NCBI GenBank assembly: GCA_050952845.1
Contig: JBMNLP010000001.1
Span: 2,356,001-2,420,000, forward strand
Reading direction: 5' to 3'
DNA: 64,000 nucleotides
From: JAGVSV01 sp050952845
GTDB taxonomy: Bacteria; Bacillota; Clostridia; Christensenellales; Aristaeellaceae
The notes below the pieces were generated by a model that saw only the letters and a list, made by a program, of their open reading frames with translations, was not told the origin of the DNA and ran no database searches. Every line of letters begins with the position of its first letter. The first letter of the stretch is position 1. This document shows, piece by piece, positions 45,813-56,100 of the stretch. The position numbers and the translations under genes are program-made.

Positions 45813-46253
45813 CTAAAGCGGAATTTTGAAGATTGCTTTTCGACTTACGTCATGGTTGAGACGCAGAGAAGGTTTATGACCATCCTGTGGATAAAAGATG
45901 GCAAAGTACCCCGGTGTCAGCTTCAAAGCTACCGTCTCGCCCGCAGCGTCGGAAAACAACTGGTAGTCTCCCGCTTCATTGTACTCTGTACTGCTGCGCA
46001 TAACGCTTAAGGAAGCCCACTCGATCACTTCGCTGCCCTCGATAACCCATTGAAGGTCGGCATAACGTCGATGGACCTCGAAATCCCCGCTATCACGTAC
46101 CGTTCCGGAACCGACGTTGACATAGATCCCCATATCCAATTCATAGTGCCCGTCCGAAAGTGTTGGATGCGTCTTCAGAAATTCAACAATCGCTGCCAGC
46201 TTTTTATCGAAGACGCCATAGAACTTCAGGTTATCGATATGATCCAATATCAT
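45813..46253 (-). CDS. YhcH/YjgK/YiaL family protein
   Basis: 146 residues, DUF386 beta-sandwich of the TabA/EbgC family: FLKTHP near residue 30, EVHRRYADLQWVIEG with His and Glu metal ligands, and FAIFYPQDGHKPSL near the C-terminus. Members accompany sialic acid, galactoside and anhydro-sugar catabolism and may act as sugar anomerases or epimerases. Transcribed alone from its own promoter. GGAGGTGAA before the ATG. Confidence 0.9.
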   Translation of the reverse strand: MILDHIDNLKFYGVFDKKLAAIVEFLKTHPTLSDGHYELDMGIYVNVGSGTVRDSGDFEVHRRYADLQWVIEGSEVIEWASLSVMRSSTEYNEAGDYQLFSDAAGETVALKLTPGYFAIFYPQDGHKPSLRLNHDVSRKAIFKIPL

Positions 46254-46325
46254 GCCATTTCACCTCCGAAATCAGTTTTGTACAGTAAGTTTTCAAAAAA
46301 ATCTACTGCATGCCTTCTGAGAAGC

Positions 46326-46371
46326 TAAGCGTCTCACACGCTTATTCTAACACACGGTTAATGATTGTCAA
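46326..46371 (-). promoter_or_regulatory. promoter and start-site palindrome of the YhcH gene
   Basis: Minus strand TTGACA (46366-46371), 16-base spacer, TAGAAT (46344-46349). Directly after the -10 box lies TAAGCGT-N5-ACGCTTA (46326-46344), a perfect 7-base inverted repeat over the expected transcription start, well placed for an operator. Confidence 0.5.
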
Positions 46372-46410
46372 TGTTTTCGCGCTCAACTTGACATGAGGCG
46401 CTACATGGCG

Positions 46411-46485
46411 CTACATGGTCATCGACAGTCCAACCATCAGCACATAAATTGGATGCATCCAGTAGATAACAAGCTTTCTATCCAT
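46411..46485 (-). other. short hydrophobic ORF, possible remnant of a membrane protein
   Basis: Behind rsmG the minus strand has a 24-codon frame (MDRKLVIYWMHPIYVLMVGL...) with an amphipathic to hydrophobic profile reminiscent of the last helix of an acyltransferase-3 type membrane protein. No ribosome binding site. Next to it GGCGCTACAT is repeated in tandem (46398-46416). Confidence 0.15.
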
Positions 46486-46507
46486 CCCCAGCGGTAGACA
46501 GCCACGC

Positions 46508-47209
46508 TTATAACGGCTTCCTGGACGGCGTGCCCGCTTTGCGGGGGTAGCGGGGGTGCGTCGGCTTTGTTTTGGGTACCGACAGCACGTAGTGCTCGAC
46601 ATCGGACAGCCCCAAGCGGTGAAGCGCCGGGGTGCCGGCGCCCATGGTGCGCATCGCCGCCTCCGCCTCCTGCAGTTCGCCATGCACCGCCGGGCCTTTC
46701 CAGCACAACACGTGCCCGCCTTCCTTCACATAGGGCAGCAGGTATTCAGCTAACACCCGCACAGGCGCCACAGCGCGGGCGGCAGCGATGTCAAACGATG
46801 CGCGCAGCGCGCCGTGCGCTTCCGCTTCGGCGCGGCCGTGCACCACGCGCACGCGGCTGAGGCTTAGCCGCGCCGCCACCTCGCTTAAAAAATCGCAACG
46901 CTTGCGCAGCGAATCCAGCAGGCAGACGTCCATGTCCGGCCTGGCGATGGCGATAGCCAGCCCGGGAAAGCCCGCGCCCGAGCCCACGTCGATCATCGAT
47001 GCGCCGGCTTTGAAATAGGGCGTTTCAGCCAGCGGAAGCAACGAATCGGCATAGTGGCGCAGCCAGGCCTCATCGGGCGGCACGTTGGTCAGGTCCATGC
47101 GTTCGTTCCATTCATACAGCATCGCAGCATAGTCGGCAAGCTGTTTTTGCGTATCCTGATCAACCGGCAGCCCGGCTTTAGCAAGCAGATTGTATAAACG
47201 CTCAAGCAT
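46508..47209 (-). CDS. rsmG: 16S rRNA (guanine-N7) methyltransferase RsmG
   Basis: 233 residues. SAM-binding motif IDVGSGAGFPGLAIAIARPD, N-terminal LYEWNERMDLT and C-terminal PKTKPTHPRYPRKAGTP, the conserved end of RsmG/GidB. Methylates G527 (E. coli numbering) of 16S rRNA at N7. ATG at 47209 after GGAGAAGCAAC; overlaps the holA end by 8 bases. A longer frame to 47347 has no homology. Confidence 0.96.
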   Translation of the reverse strand: MLERLYNLLAKAGLPVDQDTQKQLADYAAMLYEWNERMDLTNVPPDEAWLRHYADSLLPLAETPYFKAGASMIDVGSGAGFPGLAIAIARPDMDVCLLDSLRKRCDFLSEVAARLSLSRVRVVHGRAEAEAHGALRASFDIAAARAVAPVRVLAEYLLPYVKEGGHVLCWKGPAVHGELQEAEAAMRTMGAGTPALHRLGLSDVEHYVLSVPKTKPTHPRYPRKAGTPSRKPL

Positions 47210-48257
47210 GTTGCTTCTCCATGCGCCGCGCCAACAGCTGGTAAACAGCCTGTTCCAAGGCACCCTCTTCGGGGCGCTGGCCGCTTTTAACCAGAAACTC
47301 CGTATCCACCAGCATCCTGTATGCCCACTCCAATTCGTCCCGGGCATAGCCGCGGGCGATGCCGGTCAGCTTGCGCACCACAAAGGGCGGCGCGCCGATA
47401 ACCCGCGCCGCTTCGTCCGTCGCCACGCGCGAACCGGACAGGATTTTGGCAAACAGCAGCTGCCGGTACTGCCGCTGCAGCAGCGCGAGCAGCATCAACC
47501 GCTGCTCGCCGTCCCTCAGCATGGCGTTCATCAGGCTGGTTGCCCGCTCCGCATCGCCCGCCACCACCGCGTCCGACAGGTCAAACACCTTGTATTCAAC
47601 CGTTTTGGTGCACACCGCCGTCACGTCCTCCTCCGTGACGACATTACAGCCATGGGCATAAGCCGCCAGCTTGGCCAGCTCATTGCTCAGCAGCGTCATG
47701 TCGGTGCCAACGGTGAAGATGATCTGCTCGGCTGTTTTCCGGGAGATGTTCTGCCCGGTCTGCTTCAGCTCCTTGGCGATCCATTTGATTAAATCACCGT
47801 GGCTGAGCGTGTCAAACGACACGAGGCCGCCCGCCTTGGCGATCTGCTTATACAGCTTGCGCGTAGCCGCCGTCTTGCCCCGCTCAAAAAACACCACGCA
47901 GGCGGTGTCGGGCAGCCGGCTGATGTAGTCGGCTAAGTTCTCGCTGCCGCGCGGGGAAGCCGCGGAGCCGCCCTCTTCCTCCTTTTTCCCTCTTCCGCCT
48001 GCCAGCTGCCCGCATTCCCTGACCACCACAAAGCGCTTGTCAGCCAGGAAGGGCAGGGTTTCTGCGGCAGCAATCAGGGCGTCAGCCGCCGGATCGATCA
48101 GGACGGTTTCGTTCATGTCGGCAAAGTCACCAGCCAGCACCTTGGCCCGCAGCGCCTGCAGCGCGCTTTCCTTGGTGTACTCCTCCTCACCTTCGAACAG
48201 GTAGCAGGGGCGCAGAACCCCCTGCTTTAACTCGGCATAAAACTCCGCTGTGTTCAT
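47202..48257 (-). CDS. holA: DNA polymerase III subunit delta
   Basis: 351 residues. N-terminal YLFEGEEEYTKESAL, KRFVVVREC, a low-complexity insert of Gly/Lys/Glu around residue 100 (GGRGKKEEEGG), then GDLIKWIAKELK, LSNELAKLAAYA and YKVFDLSDAVVAGD typical of HolA. It is the clamp-loader subunit that opens the sliding clamp. ATG at 48257 follows GGAGGAGGGCC and overlaps the comEC stop as ATGA. Confidence 0.93.
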   Translation of the reverse strand: MNTAEFYAELKQGVLRPCYLFEGEEEYTKESALQALRAKVLAGDFADMNETVLIDPAADALIAAAETLPFLADKRFVVVRECGQLAGGRGKKEEEGGSAASPRGSENLADYISRLPDTACVVFFERGKTAATRKLYKQIAKAGGLVSFDTLSHGDLIKWIAKELKQTGQNISRKTAEQIIFTVGTDMTLLSNELAKLAAYAHGCNVVTEEDVTAVCTKTVEYKVFDLSDAVVAGDAERATSLMNAMLRDGEQRLMLLALLQRQYRQLLFAKILSGSRVATDEAARVIGAPPFVVRKLTGIARGYARDELEWAYRMLVDTEFLVKSGQRPEEGALEQAVYQLLARRMEKQHA

Positions 48258-50584
48258 GGCCCTCCTCCCGTATAAAACCGGGTTATCCTGGCGCTCTCCC
48301 CATCCGCAGTCAGGATCAACGCTCCGCTTGCATAGGTATGATACACGCTGCATCCTGCCGCTTCAAGTTTTCTGGTGACAGCCGCTGCGCGCTCGGCATG
48401 GGTGTCGGATGATGTAATCAGCGCAATTTGAGGTGACACGGCGCTGAGAAAAACATCGGACGTGCTGTCCCGCGAACCATGGTGCGCCACTTTCAGCACC
48501 TGGGCGGGATGGGCGGCGTATTGGTCGTATTCGGCGCTCAGGTCGCCTGTGGTCAGGATGCTCATGCCATCCACCTGCCAGAGCATGGTCAGCGAAAAAT
48601 GATTGGCGTCCCTGCCCGGATAGGTATGGCTGCCGGGCCACAGCACGCGCATGGACACCCTGTCGCCCGTGAAGCTGTCCCCCGCGCCTACGTGGCGGAT
48701 GGGAATGCCGCGGGCAGCCGCCTCCCGCAGCAGCGCAGCGCTGCTATCCACCAGGGCGGCATCCATGGCGCCATGGGGCACCACGATTTCGCCGATAGCC
48801 ACGCGCTGGTCCATCAGCTGCCGCAGACCGCCGGCGTGGTCGCTGTGCAGGTGCGTGATGAACAAGCTGTCGATGCCCCTGCCACGGCTGAGGAGATAGC
48901 TGGCCAGGTCGCCCCCATGGCTGCCGGCGTCGATCACATAGGTGCTGTGCGTATCCTCAATGACGGCGGCATCGGCGCTGCCCATGCTAAGCTGCACATA
49001 CCGGGGCATATTGTCCCGAAACAACAGCAGGCTGCCCGCAGCAACCAGCAGCGCCGCCAACATCGCAGCGGCGCGGCACAGGCGCTTCAAAGCAACATAC
49101 CGGCTGAGCAGCACCAGGGCAGCAAACGCCGCCAGCACAAACAAAGCAGGCGGTGAGGGCAGCGCGGTCACAGCCCAGCTGCGCACGGCAAAAAAGCCGA
49201 TGATGTCGTTAAACGCCCTGCTGATCCAGGCGACTGGCGCTGCCAGCATCTGCGCCAGCGGCAGGTATATCAGCCCAAGCGCCATCAGAGCCACGTAAGC
49301 CGCCATCAGAAAGCCGATCAGCGCACAGGCAAACGGCCCCACCAGCAGGCCGACCCAGGAAAACCTGTGAAACGCCAGCACCGCCGCCAGCGCGGTGAAC
49401 GCCGACGCTGCCAGCGTCACGGCATAAGCATGGACAAGCCAGTCTCGTGCAGGGATATGCTTTCTGCCCTGTTTCCAGGCGGCATATAGCGCATTCAGCC
49501 TGTCCCCCAGCAGCACGATGCCCAGCACCGCCAGAAAGGACAGCTGAAAGCCTATGCTGAACAGGTCCAGCGGGCGCATCAGCAATACCAGCATAAACGC
49601 CGCCGCCAGCGCGGTCAGCGGATCGCTTTTTCGGCGATATACACGCCCTAACAGCATCACCACGGTGAGCACCGCTGCGCGCACAACCGGCGCCGAAAAA
49701 TCCAGCAGCCGGCAGTACATCAGCAGCAGCGCGCTGACCGTTACCAGCAGCACAGCCGCCGGTAGCTGGAACCGGCGCAGCACAAACAGCACGATCGCCA
49801 TCAACAGGCCCACATGCAGCCCGGATACCGACAGCACATGGGCGATGCCCGCGTCGCGGAAAACAAGGTTGGTTTCTTCGCTAAGGTCCGTCCGGTCGCC
49901 GATCAGCAGCGCCTTGGCCAGCGCGCTGTCCGCTCCCAACGCCCGATCCAGCAGGTCGCCCGCCGCCAGCCGGAGCTGCAGCCAGAAGCCGGCATGGTGT
50001 GTTTGCCCCTCCGGTGTGAACATGAGGTCTCTGGCGCCGCTGATGCCGACGGGCACGTTTTTCTGCAACAGGAACATGCGAAAATCAAACCCATGGGGGT
50101 TGACCTGCGGGTCCGGATGGTACAGCGTACCGGTGAACGAGGCGGTTTGCCCGTCCAGGGGCACAACAGCGTCCCGGCCCGCATACCTGGTCCAGTACGC
50201 GCCGGGCAGCCTGTAAACACGCCCTGCTTCATCCTCCGCCTCCACCTGCCGCAGCAGCGCCCGGATGCAGCCGTCCTCCGGCCGTACGTCGCTTTCCCCC
50301 GATACGCGCGCAGTGATGCGATACTTGCCCTCCGGCGGCAGGTGTGGATGCGCCACCGGCACGACATACAGCATGCCGAAAAACAGCATCGCGACGCACG
50401 CCCCCGGCACGGCGGAATACCCCGTGCGGGGCAGCAGCACGCACAGCGCCAGCGCGCAGAGCAAGCCACCCAACATCAATGGAACAGAGGGATTGAGCCA
50501 CGTTGCGCCCGCCCAGATGCCCAGCCCAAAGCACAGGGCAGCGCAGACCAGCGGCCGCTGCCGGTGAAAGGCGCGGCTGTTCAT
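48254..50584 (-). CDS. comEC: DNA internalisation competence protein ComEC/Rec2
   Basis: 776 residues: hydrophobic N-terminus with two or three membrane helices, a soluble OB-like DUF4131 region (about 60-180), the multi-helix competence channel (about 210-510, with HVLSVSGLHVGLLMAI), and a C-terminal metallo-beta-lactamase domain (about 530-770, FITHLHSDHAGG). Transports single-stranded DNA across the membrane during natural transformation. No other com genes lie in the window. Overlaps both neighbours by 4 bases. Confidence 0.93.
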   Translation of the reverse strand: MNSRAFHRQRPLVCAALCFGLGIWAGATWLNPSVPLMLGGLLCALALCVLLPRTGYSAVPGACVAMLFFGMLYVVPVAHPHLPPEGKYRITARVSGESDVRPEDGCIRALLRQVEAEDEAGRVYRLPGAYWTRYAGRDAVVPLDGQTASFTGTLYHPDPQVNPHGFDFRMFLLQKNVPVGISGARDLMFTPEGQTHHAGFWLQLRLAAGDLLDRALGADSALAKALLIGDRTDLSEETNLVFRDAGIAHVLSVSGLHVGLLMAIVLFVLRRFQLPAAVLLVTVSALLLMYCRLLDFSAPVVRAAVLTVVMLLGRVYRRKSDPLTALAAAFMLVLLMRPLDLFSIGFQLSFLAVLGIVLLGDRLNALYAAWKQGRKHIPARDWLVHAYAVTLAASAFTALAAVLAFHRFSWVGLLVGPFACALIGFLMAAYVALMALGLIYLPLAQMLAAPVAWISRAFNDIIGFFAVRSWAVTALPSPPALFVLAAFAALVLLSRYVALKRLCRAAAMLAALLVAAGSLLLFRDNMPRYVQLSMGSADAAVIEDTHSTYVIDAGSHGGDLASYLLSRGRGIDSLFITHLHSDHAGGLRQLMDQRVAIGEIVVPHGAMDAALVDSSAALLREAAARGIPIRHVGAGDSFTGDRVSMRVLWPGSHTYPGRDANHFSLTMLWQVDGMSILTTGDLSAEYDQYAAHPAQVLKVAHHGSRDSTSDVFLSAVSPQIALITSSDTHAERAAAVTRKLEAAGCSVYHTYASGALILTADGESARITRFYTGGGP

Positions 50585-51285
50585 GCCCTGATTTTTAAGC
50601 CTGGTTTAGCTGACTGGCTGTCTGCAAACACCGCCCGTGCCTCGCGTTCCAGCGTGAAGGCATCCTGATGGGGCGGGCAATGCGTCAGCACCAGCTTGCC
50701 GACCCCGCTGTCCCGCGCCAACTGCGCAGCCATTTCAGCGCTGATGTGCGGGCGATCCGCCTGCCACGCAGCCGTGGGAAACGCCGCGTCGCAAACCAGG
50801 ATGTCCGCCCCGGCGCAAAAGGCGAGCAAGCCGTCCACACTCGCTGTATCCCCTGTGTACACGATGGCTTTATCCCCGCTGGCTACCCGCACCGCATAAG
50901 CCGGCACCGGGTGATGGACCGGCAGCGCGGACACGCTGAACGGATCGGCAGCAAACCCATCCTTTAAGCTGTGATAGGGCAGTACCGGGCAGGCGCAGGC
51001 CTCACGCAGCAGGGAGGGCACCTCCGGCGCGTACACCGGCAGCTGAGCGCCAACGATCTCCAGGTAATAGCGCAGCGTCAACAGGTCGCTGGCATGGTCG
51101 GCATGCCAGTGCGTGATCACAACGGCAGACAGTTCCGCCGGGTCCATCATCGCCATCAGCTTGCCCAGCACACCGCTGCCGCAATCCAGCAGCAGCGCCT
51201 GCCGGCCTTCCCGCACCAGGTAGCCGGAGCAGGCGCCGTTCGCCGACGGGTAGGACCCGTCACACCCTAAAACGATCAGTTCCAT
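50581..51285 (-). CDS. metallo-beta-lactamase-fold hydrolase, RNase Z-like
   Basis: 234 residues. VLGCDGSYPSANGACSGYLV at the N-terminus, metal site THWHADHASDL, YTGDTA, and C-terminal LTHCPPH. Resembles the short RNase Z-related hydrolases (YhfI type) of Firmicutes; lacks the long flexible arm of true tRNase Z. Substrate unknown. Overlaps comEC by 4 bases and the CPBP gene by 26. Confidence 0.85.
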   Translation of the reverse strand: MELIVLGCDGSYPSANGACSGYLVREGRQALLLDCGSGVLGKLMAMMDPAELSAVVITHWHADHASDLLTLRYYLEIVGAQLPVYAPEVPSLLREACACPVLPYHSLKDGFAADPFSVSALPVHHPVPAYAVRVASGDKAIVYTGDTASVDGLLAFCAGADILVCDAAFPTAAWQADRPHISAEMAAQLARDSGVGKLVLTHCPPHQDAFTLEREARAVFADSQSAKPGLKIRA

Positions 51286-52051
51286 CAGGCTTGCCCTCCT
51301 TTTTCAGCAGCAGGTACGCCGTTACAGAAAACACAACCGTGCACAGCGTGATTGATGTCAGCGTGATGTTCTTGCCCTCCGCCATGATGACCATAGCTGA
51401 CGCATTGTATACCGTGTGAAATAACACGCCCGGGAACAGGCTGTCATAGCGGACAGCCAGCGCGCCTAAAAACAGCCCAATCACCAGGATGACGGCAAAG
51501 CTCTGCACAGCAGCATGGGCCAGCGCGAACACAACCGCCGTGATCCAGATGGCCGCCCTGGTGCCACGGCGCCGGGCGATGGCGCCTTGCAGGAGACCGC
51601 GGAACAGCACCTCCTCGCTCACCGCAGGCAGCACCGCCGCCATCAGGAAAGCCACGGCATATTCGGGCGCCGAAGCGGGATTGGCCAGCGCGCTCTCGAT
51701 AGGCGGCACGCCATAGCGCGACAGAAACGCCATCCATACCATGTTGATCAACACGCCTGTCATCGTGAAAGCCACCGCCGACAGCATCACAATGCCGTTT
51801 GTATACGCTGTACCAGGCTGCATGCACCGCTTCAATTCCTGAAGCGATACCGGGCTTTTCATATAGATGAACAGCGCCGGCAGGCCAAGCATCAGCACTT
51901 CCCGCACGCCCACATAGGCGTATTGGATGTAAAAACTGCCCCCATCTAAGACCTTTCTGAGCGCACCTGCCGGCAGCAGCAGGGGCAGCGCCATGCCTAA
52001 CAGAAAGCTTGCAGCTGCCAATGCATAGCAGGCTTTCGCGCGCTTACTCAA
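51260..52051 (-). CDS. CPBP-family intramembrane metalloprotease
   Basis: 263 residues, about seven membrane helices. Motif 1 VSEEVLFRGLLQG (the Glu-Glu pair), motif 2 around FALAHAAVQSF, motif 3 FHTVYNAS. Type II CAAX protease/bacteriocin-processing family; bacterial members process peptides or act in bacteriocin immunity. Here it sits inside a housekeeping operon with no prenylation or bacteriocin genes, so its substrate is unknown. Confidence 0.9.
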   Translation of the reverse strand: MSKRAKACYALAAASFLLGMALPLLLPAGALRKVLDGGSFYIQYAYVGVREVLMLGLPALFIYMKSPVSLQELKRCMQPGTAYTNGIVMLSAVAFTMTGVLINMVWMAFLSRYGVPPIESALANPASAPEYAVAFLMAAVLPAVSEEVLFRGLLQGAIARRRGTRAAIWITAVVFALAHAAVQSFAVILVIGLFLGALAVRYDSLFPGVLFHTVYNASAMVIMAEGKNITLTSITLCTVVFSVTAYLLLKKEGKPDGTDRFRV

Positions 52052-52844
52052 TAGTATACAAGCCGCTGACCTGGCTGCGCCAGGTCATCTCCAAATGGAT
52101 ATCCCGCCCGGGGGTGAGGCCGGCGCCGGTCAGTTCCTCCGATACGGTGCGCATAGCCAGCTCCGGCGTGTTGTTGTCCTGGCTGAGGTGCCCCAACAGC
52201 GCGTGGCTGACGCCTGTTTCGTACAGCGCCATCAGCGTCCGGGCGCAGCTGATATTGCTCAGGTGACCCCGGCTGCCCAGGATGCGCCGCTTCAGGTGCT
52301 GTGGATAATGGCTGTTGCTCAGCACCAGGTCCGGGTCGTGGTTGCTTTCCAATAGCACCAGGTTGACGCCTGCCAGCTGCCGGATGACGCGCTTGGGCAC
52401 ATGCCCCATGTCCGTCGCTACCGCTACACTGTGCCCACCATGGAATATGCGAAACGCCACCGGGTCCGCCGTGTCGTGCGGAATGGGGATGGGCAGGACG
52501 CCCAGGTCGCCCACATAGAAATCTTCCTCGGTTTGGAACACGCGCCGCTGGTGCGCCGGAATCTCCCCAATGCCGCGGGGCATGTTCTCCCATGTGCGCA
52601 GGTTGGCATACACGGGGATGCGATATTTGCGGGCCAGCACGCCCACGCCCTGCACATGATCAACGTGTTCATGGGTGACCAGGATAGCGGAAAGCGTCTC
52701 CGGCAGGACATCGATCTGCGCCAGTGCGGCTGATATCGCTTTACCCGAAAGCCCCGCGTCCACCAGTATCTTGGTGTCGCCTGCGGCGATGTACGTGCTG
52801 TTGCCGCACGAGCCGCTGTTCAGGCTGCAGAATTGAAACTTCAT
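52044..52844 (-). CDS. walJ: metallo-beta-lactamase-fold protein WalJ/YycJ
   Basis: 266 residues. FCSLNSGSCGNSTYI opening, THEHVDHVQGV metal site, ATDMGHVP, ESNHDPDLV and LGHLSQDNN are diagnostic of WalJ/YycJ, a protein linked to coordination of cell division with replication and usually encoded with the walRK two-component system. walRK is not in this window. First gene of the 52.8-46.5 kb operon; overlaps the CPBP gene by 8 bases. Confidence 0.93.
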   Translation of the reverse strand: MKFQFCSLNSGSCGNSTYIAAGDTKILVDAGLSGKAISAALAQIDVLPETLSAILVTHEHVDHVQGVGVLARKYRIPVYANLRTWENMPRGIGEIPAHQRRVFQTEEDFYVGDLGVLPIPIPHDTADPVAFRIFHGGHSVAVATDMGHVPKRVIRQLAGVNLVLLESNHDPDLVLSNSHYPQHLKRRILGSRGHLSNISCARTLMALYETGVSHALLGHLSQDNNTPELAMRTVSEELTGAGLTPGRDIHLEMTWRSQVSGLYTIE

Positions 52845-52895
52845 CCATGCTCCGTTCTTGCTGCGGCTTGCCGCCGCTACAATTTATACACGTGC

Positions 52896-52924
52896 ATTAT
52901 AGCCTGTTGACTATTTTGTCGCAA
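52896..52924 (-). promoter_or_regulatory. promoter of the walJ operon
   Basis: Minus strand TTGCGA (52919-52924) and a perfect TATAAT (52896-52901), spacer 17, 52 bases before the walJ start. Confidence 0.65.
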
Positions 52925-52993
52925 GGCAATGGATGCCGCTTGCAAAATACGAGCTATATTTATACCAAATTTGAACGTTGAGGCTTGCTGTTC

Positions 52994-53093
52994 CTGAAAC
53001 AAGTTTAGTTTCAGTTTTGTTTTTGTTGATAAAATATTTACAGCTGGTCATCAACCAGCACCATTGAACAACAGGAGGGGAGTTTTGCCTCCT
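52994..53093 (+). promoter_or_regulatory. structured 5' leader of the large activase gene
   Basis: Three hairpins in 100 bases: CTGAAAC-N7-GTTTCAG (52994-53014) followed by TTTTGTTTTTG, terminator-like; GCTGGT-N5-ACCAGC (53043-53059); and AGGAGG-N9-CCTCCT (53073-53093), which would hide a Shine-Dalgarno sequence. Upstream, TTGCAA (52940-52945) is a possible -35 box but no good -10 at the right distance is present. Confidence 0.4.
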
Positions 53094-53140
53094 TGTGCGT
53101 GACTTCTCTGTTTAATTCAGGGACACAATCGAGGTACAAA

Positions 53141-56100
53141 TTGCAGCATACGTTTAGTTCATACAAGGCTGGCATTGATATTGGCTCTACAACTGTCAAA
53201 CTCGTTTTGCTAGACAAGCGAAACAATATACTCTACAGCAATTACCGTCGTCACTGTGCGCAAACGCAGGAAACCCTGATCGAACTGCTCAAGGACGCGC
53301 GCCAGCATGCTCCCGTCTGCCCGCTTCCTGTCGGCATGACAGGCTCCGGTTCGCTGGCGCTTGCCGATGTGCTGGACGTCCCCTTCGTGCAGGAAGTCAT
53401 TGCCGTTTCTGCAGCCCTCAAAACAACCGCACCGCAAACAGACGTAGCCATCGAGCTGGGCGGAGAGGACGCAAAGATCATCTATCTTGCCGGTGTACCG
53501 GAAGAAAGAATGAACGGCGTATGCGCCGGCGGCACCGGTGCATTCATCGATCAGATGGCATCGATGCTTAAAACGGATGCCTCTGGCTTAAACGACCTTG
53601 CCGCCCGTTACAAGCAAATTTATCCAATTGCCGCCCGCTGCGGTGTGTTTGCCAAATCTGACATTCAACCCCTGATCAACGAAGGGGCTGCCCGCGAAGA
53701 CCTTGCCGCCTCCATTTTTCAGGCTGTGGTCAACCAGACCATTTCTGGCCTGGCCTGCGGCAAGCCGATTCGTGGAAAGGTAGCTTTCCTTGGCGGGCCG
53801 CTGCACTTCCTGCCGGAATTGCGCAATGCCTTTATCCACACGCTGTGCCTGACCGATACGACAGCGATCATCCCGGAAAACAGCCACTTGTTTGCCGCTG
53901 TAGGCGCTGCCATAGAAGCCCCGTGTCATGAAGCCTGCTCTATTGATCATCTGATAGATCAGCTTCAGAATGGCGTCACCCTGACGCAGGGGTTGAAACG
54001 CTTGCCTGCGCTATTTGCCACGCAGGAAGAATATGATATTTTTGTTAAACGCCATGCCCAGGCACGGGTGAAGAAGGAAGCGCTTGCCGATTATCACGGC
54101 AACTGTTTCCTGGGCATTGATGCCGGGTCAACCACCACCAAAGTCGTGCTGATTGGCACCGAAGGCCAGCTTCTGTATTCATTTTATGCCAATAACAATG
54201 GAAACCCCATCGAAACAGCCCGCTCCGCTCTGCTTGCGCTCTCCGACCAGCTGCATGAAGGCGTCCGAATTGTCCGTTCCTGCTCCACCGGTTATGGTGA
54301 GAGCCTGCTTAAGGCAGCCTTTTGCTTAGATGAGGGCGAAGTGGAGACCGTTGCCCACTGTACGGCAGCTATTTTTTTTGATCCGAAAGTAGACTGTGTG
54401 TTGGACATTGGTGGCCAGGACATGAAATGCATCCGGCTTAAAAATGGTATGGTGGATTCTGTGTTGCTCAACGAGGCTTGTTCCTCTGGCTGTGGCTCTT
54501 TTCTGGAAAATTTCGCTGATTCCCTTGGTTATACAGCGGAGGATTTTGCGGCAGAAGCGCTCTTTGCGCCCGAACCGCTGTGCCTGGGAACGCGCTGCAC
54601 CGTTTTCATGAACAGCAACATCAAGCAGGCGCAAAAACAGGGAGCGTCGGTGCAGGATATCTCTGCCGGTCTGGCTTATTCTGTTGTTAAAAATGCGCTG
54701 TACAAAGTCATCAAGCTGACCGATGCCGGGGAACTGGGCAGGCACATTGTCGTGCAAGGCGGCACCTTTCACAACAAGGCGGTTTTGCGGGCTTTTGAAA
54801 TGCTGACAGGCGTTGAGGCGGTTTGTCCGGACATCTCCGGCGTCATGGGCGCTTTTGGCGCAGCGCTGCTGGCTCGCGAGCATTATATAGGCCAGAATAC
54901 CACGATGCTGTCCATCTCGGATATTCTGGACATGACCTATCGCAGCACCATCACCCGCTGCCAGGGCTGTACCAACCGTTGCATGCTGACCATCAGCACT
55001 TTTCCAGAAAACCGGCGTCACATTACCGGCAACCGCTGTGAGAAGCCGCTGGGACGAGAAGCAGGCCGTCAAAAAGGCCTTGATGTAACGGCATACAAGT
55101 TAAAGCGCATGTTCGACTATGAGCCGCTTTCCATAGCGGATGCGCCACGCGGCGTGATGGGTATTCCCCGCGTTATGAACATGTACGAGAACTACCCCTT
55201 CTGGGCAACGCTCCTTAGGCAGCTTGGCTTTTCTGTCGTGCTGTCTCCGCTCAGTTCCCGCAGCATCTATGAGCTGGGGATGGAATCCATTCCCTCCGAA
55301 AGCGAGTGCTACCCTGCCAAGCTGGCCCATGGCCACATTCAGTGGCTGATCAATCAGGGCGTGAAAACGATCCTGTATCCATGCGTTTTTTATGAGCACA
55401 GGGAAGATCCTGCCGCCCAAAACAATTTTAATTGCCCCATGGTGATCGGCAATCCGGAAAACATCGACAACAATGTGGAAGCCATCACGGCAGAAGGAGT
55501 GCGGCTTTACAAGCCCTTTCTTGCTCTTACCAGCGAAAAGGTGGCAGATACGCTGGCCAGGTTTTTCAGACAGCACTTTAGCATTCCCGCATCAGACACC
55601 CGCAAGGCGGTATCGGCAGCATGGGCAGAACAGCGCAGAGCCAGAGACGACGTACGCAGCATGGGGAAACAGGCACTGGCATGGATGGCGGAACACAGCC
55701 GCAAGGGCATTGTGCTAGCCGGCCGACCTTATCATATTGACCCGGAAATCAACCATGGTATTCCTGAACTGATCGCCTCCTATGGTCTGGCTGTGCTGAC
55801 GGAAGACAGCATCCCTGTTTGTATGAATACGCAGCGCACGCTGCGCGTGAGGGATCAGTGGGTCTATCATTCCCGCCTGTACCGTGCTGCTGAATTTGTA
55901 AGAACGCGTGACGATCTGGAGCTGATACAGCTAAACTCCTTTGGCTGTGGTCTGGATGCTGTGACGACCGATCAGGTGGCGGATATTCTGGAAGCTTCCG
56001 GGAAGATGTATACGCTTTTGAAAATCGACGAAGTCAACAACCTTGGAGCTGCCCGCATCCGCATCCGCAGCTTGCTTGCTGCTGTCAAACGGCGCGAACA

